The notes under the pieces: generated by a model
What the model was told of the DNA's origin: nothing
Databases searched by the model: none
What the model saw: only the letters and a program-made list of their open reading frames with translations
Position numbers and translations under genes: made by a program
In this document: positions 62,580-64,000 of the stretch, piece after piece
Layout of the letters: each line of letters opens with the position of its first letter
Position numbering within the stretch: position 1 is the stretch's first letter
Assembly: GCA_013396655.1 (NCBI GenBank)
Contig: WBMV01006680.1
Coordinates: forward strand, 1-64,000
DNA: 64,000 nucleotides
From: Campylorhamphus procurvoides
Lineage: Eukaryota > Chordata > Aves > Passeriformes > Dendrocolaptidae
Direction of reading: 5' to 3'

Positions 62580-64000
62580 GGAGAGGGGGAGATTTTAGCC
62601 AACCTTTTGCTCTATAAAGTGTTTGATTACTGACTTGTACTTTAAGAGTGCAAATAAATAAAGATATATAATCAAATGAGAGAAGGAGCTGGTAATTCTG
62701 GCCTACAGTTTTCTCTGTCCAAGCTTCCAATATTTATCTGCGATAATCTTGTAAAAGAGCTTTGCTTTTTGGAATATTTGTCTTAGTAAAATTGTTTGCA
62801 GTGGCAGAAGATGCCATATTATTTGCCTTTTTCCTATTATATTTAGGTGAATATCTAAACAGAAAATCAGAAGTGTTAAATATTGATCTAAGCTATTAGC
62901 AAAATCTCATAAAAATGTCCATGATTCCCAGCAGAGCAGGGATAAAACTTTGCTAATCCTTGGTGACTTTGTTATCCTTGTGATGTTTTGCACTTCAAGT
63001 TCCCCTAAGAAGTGCCACATTCCCATAAAGGAGAATGGCACCATGCTGGCAGTGTTGTAATAGTTTAATTCATAGTTTCTTTGATCCATGATTTTATACG
63101 AAACTTGATTCTTGTGGCCAGACTTCCTTGCACTCTACATGTGTGCCTAGAACACAAGAGGACCTTTTCCAAATTAGCAGAGCTTATTGGACCCCCAGGC
63201 AGGTTCTCCAAGGGGAACATCATCCTGTGCCTCTCAAAGAATGCATTTTTGGAAAGGAAAGGAAAAGAAAAGAGATGAAGTTGCATGCAATGATGCCACT
63301 ACCTCTTGCTGGTGATTTCATACATTATTAACAGGTTGTTATAATTTAGTCAAGCTCATGTTTCAAAGAAAGCTCCAGTCATCAGGATGATTGTTTCTTT
63401 TAGAGCTTTCATTGAAATTAGTATAACAGCAATGGTTTTTTACACTGTACACTTTTGTTTCCCCGCAGAATTCCCTTTTAAGTTAAATCCCTTTTTCAAT
63501 TACAGCTGGTAAGATGCTCCCCATACTGTGTATGCTGCATTTTGTGAAATAGATTTGCATATTAAATGTAGACATGGTATAAATTGACTGTTGAATGGTA
63601 CTGGTCTGTCCCTTAGTCAATACTTTCAGTTCTCAGACAGGTCTGTGTTAACAGTACAAATGCTGGTGAGTCTCTTGCTTCTGAAACCTTGGGCAGTGAG
63701 ACAAATGAATTTATGTGACCATTCCAGGCATAGTAACACAACCTCAAACATAATTCTCACTATTGAGACTTTGCCCTTCTCCACTTCCCCCTCAAAGGAG
63801 TCCCCATAAACATAAAACAATGATTACACAGGAGAGAATAAAAAGATATTGTTATTATTTTAAAGAAATTGATATCAATAACATTTGACATAAAATTAGA
63901 TAATTTATGCAATTTAATCATGTGAAAGAGAGAACAATACTGTTGTTAGGTTACATTGGTATTTAGAAGGGCTGCTTTGCAGTATTCAATGCATGTGGGG

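Larger units (their letters stand above)
57232..64000. other. AT-rich non-coding stretch to window end, no gene recognised
   Basis: No gene recognised. It contains a candidate exon at 57341-57434 and two short tandem duplications (59541-59612 and 62458-62579). A minus-strand donor CAG|GTGAGT at 61394 follows two open frames but lacks a credible acceptor. A plus-strand acceptor with a long T tract ends at 61702 but has only a weak donor downstream. Other frames of 60-86 codons show no recognisable domain. Confidence 0.55.

Noticed and set aside
1..64000. CRISPR arrays, tRNA or rRNA genes, operons, phage or plasmid features
   Set aside because: No regularly spaced repeats, no cloverleaf or rRNA motifs recognised, and the sequence has the character of vertebrate nuclear non-coding DNA with CR1 repeats.

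Overview
The window looks like nuclear DNA from a bird. It is AT-rich and mostly non-coding, and its only recognisable interspersed repeats are CR1 (chicken repeat 1) LINE fragments. The younger copies end, or begin in reverse orientation, with the usual avian tail (a GGTTGGAAGGGACC-type block followed by ATTCTRTGATTCT units). I see no bacterial or phage organisation, no rRNA, tRNA or CRISPR array, and no protein-coding gene that I can name. The window is best read as an intergenic stretch or the inside of a very long intron. Nothing visible says which gene it belongs to.

Layout. CR1 fragments lie at 1-191 (+), 910-1127 (+), 11371-11507 (-), 23840-24400 (-, old and diverged), 29370-29480 (+), 36265-37135 (-, the longest, carrying a broken C-terminal part of the CR1 ORF2 protein) and 57181-57231 (+, a 51-bp tail). 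All are 5'-truncated or fragmentary and none could move by itself. A further low-confidence ancient CR1/L3-like remnant may sit near 47288-47470. Three small tandem duplications (3841-3896, 59541-59612, 62458-62579), a short hairpin (43961-43999) and two G/C-run tracts (30024-30040, 47151-47221) are directly visible.

The remaining DNA has no long convincing open frame, and several of the longest frames start only at TTG or GTG. It does contain short segments bounded by good splice-site matches. On the minus strand, 5940-6082 has a 49-codon, protein-like open frame that ends in a near-perfect donor, and 49273-49334 has a strong acceptor and donor. On the plus strand there are 17837-18135, 30351-30559 with 30776-30932 (which together would join a 38-codon frame), 38267-38300, 47593-47722, 50423-50481 and 57341-57434. 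These may be exons of unannotated non-coding or small-ORF transcripts, or chance matches. Transcript data or cross-species alignment would decide. I did not find a clearly new biological system. The best leads are the 5940-6082 segment and the 30351-30932 exon pair.
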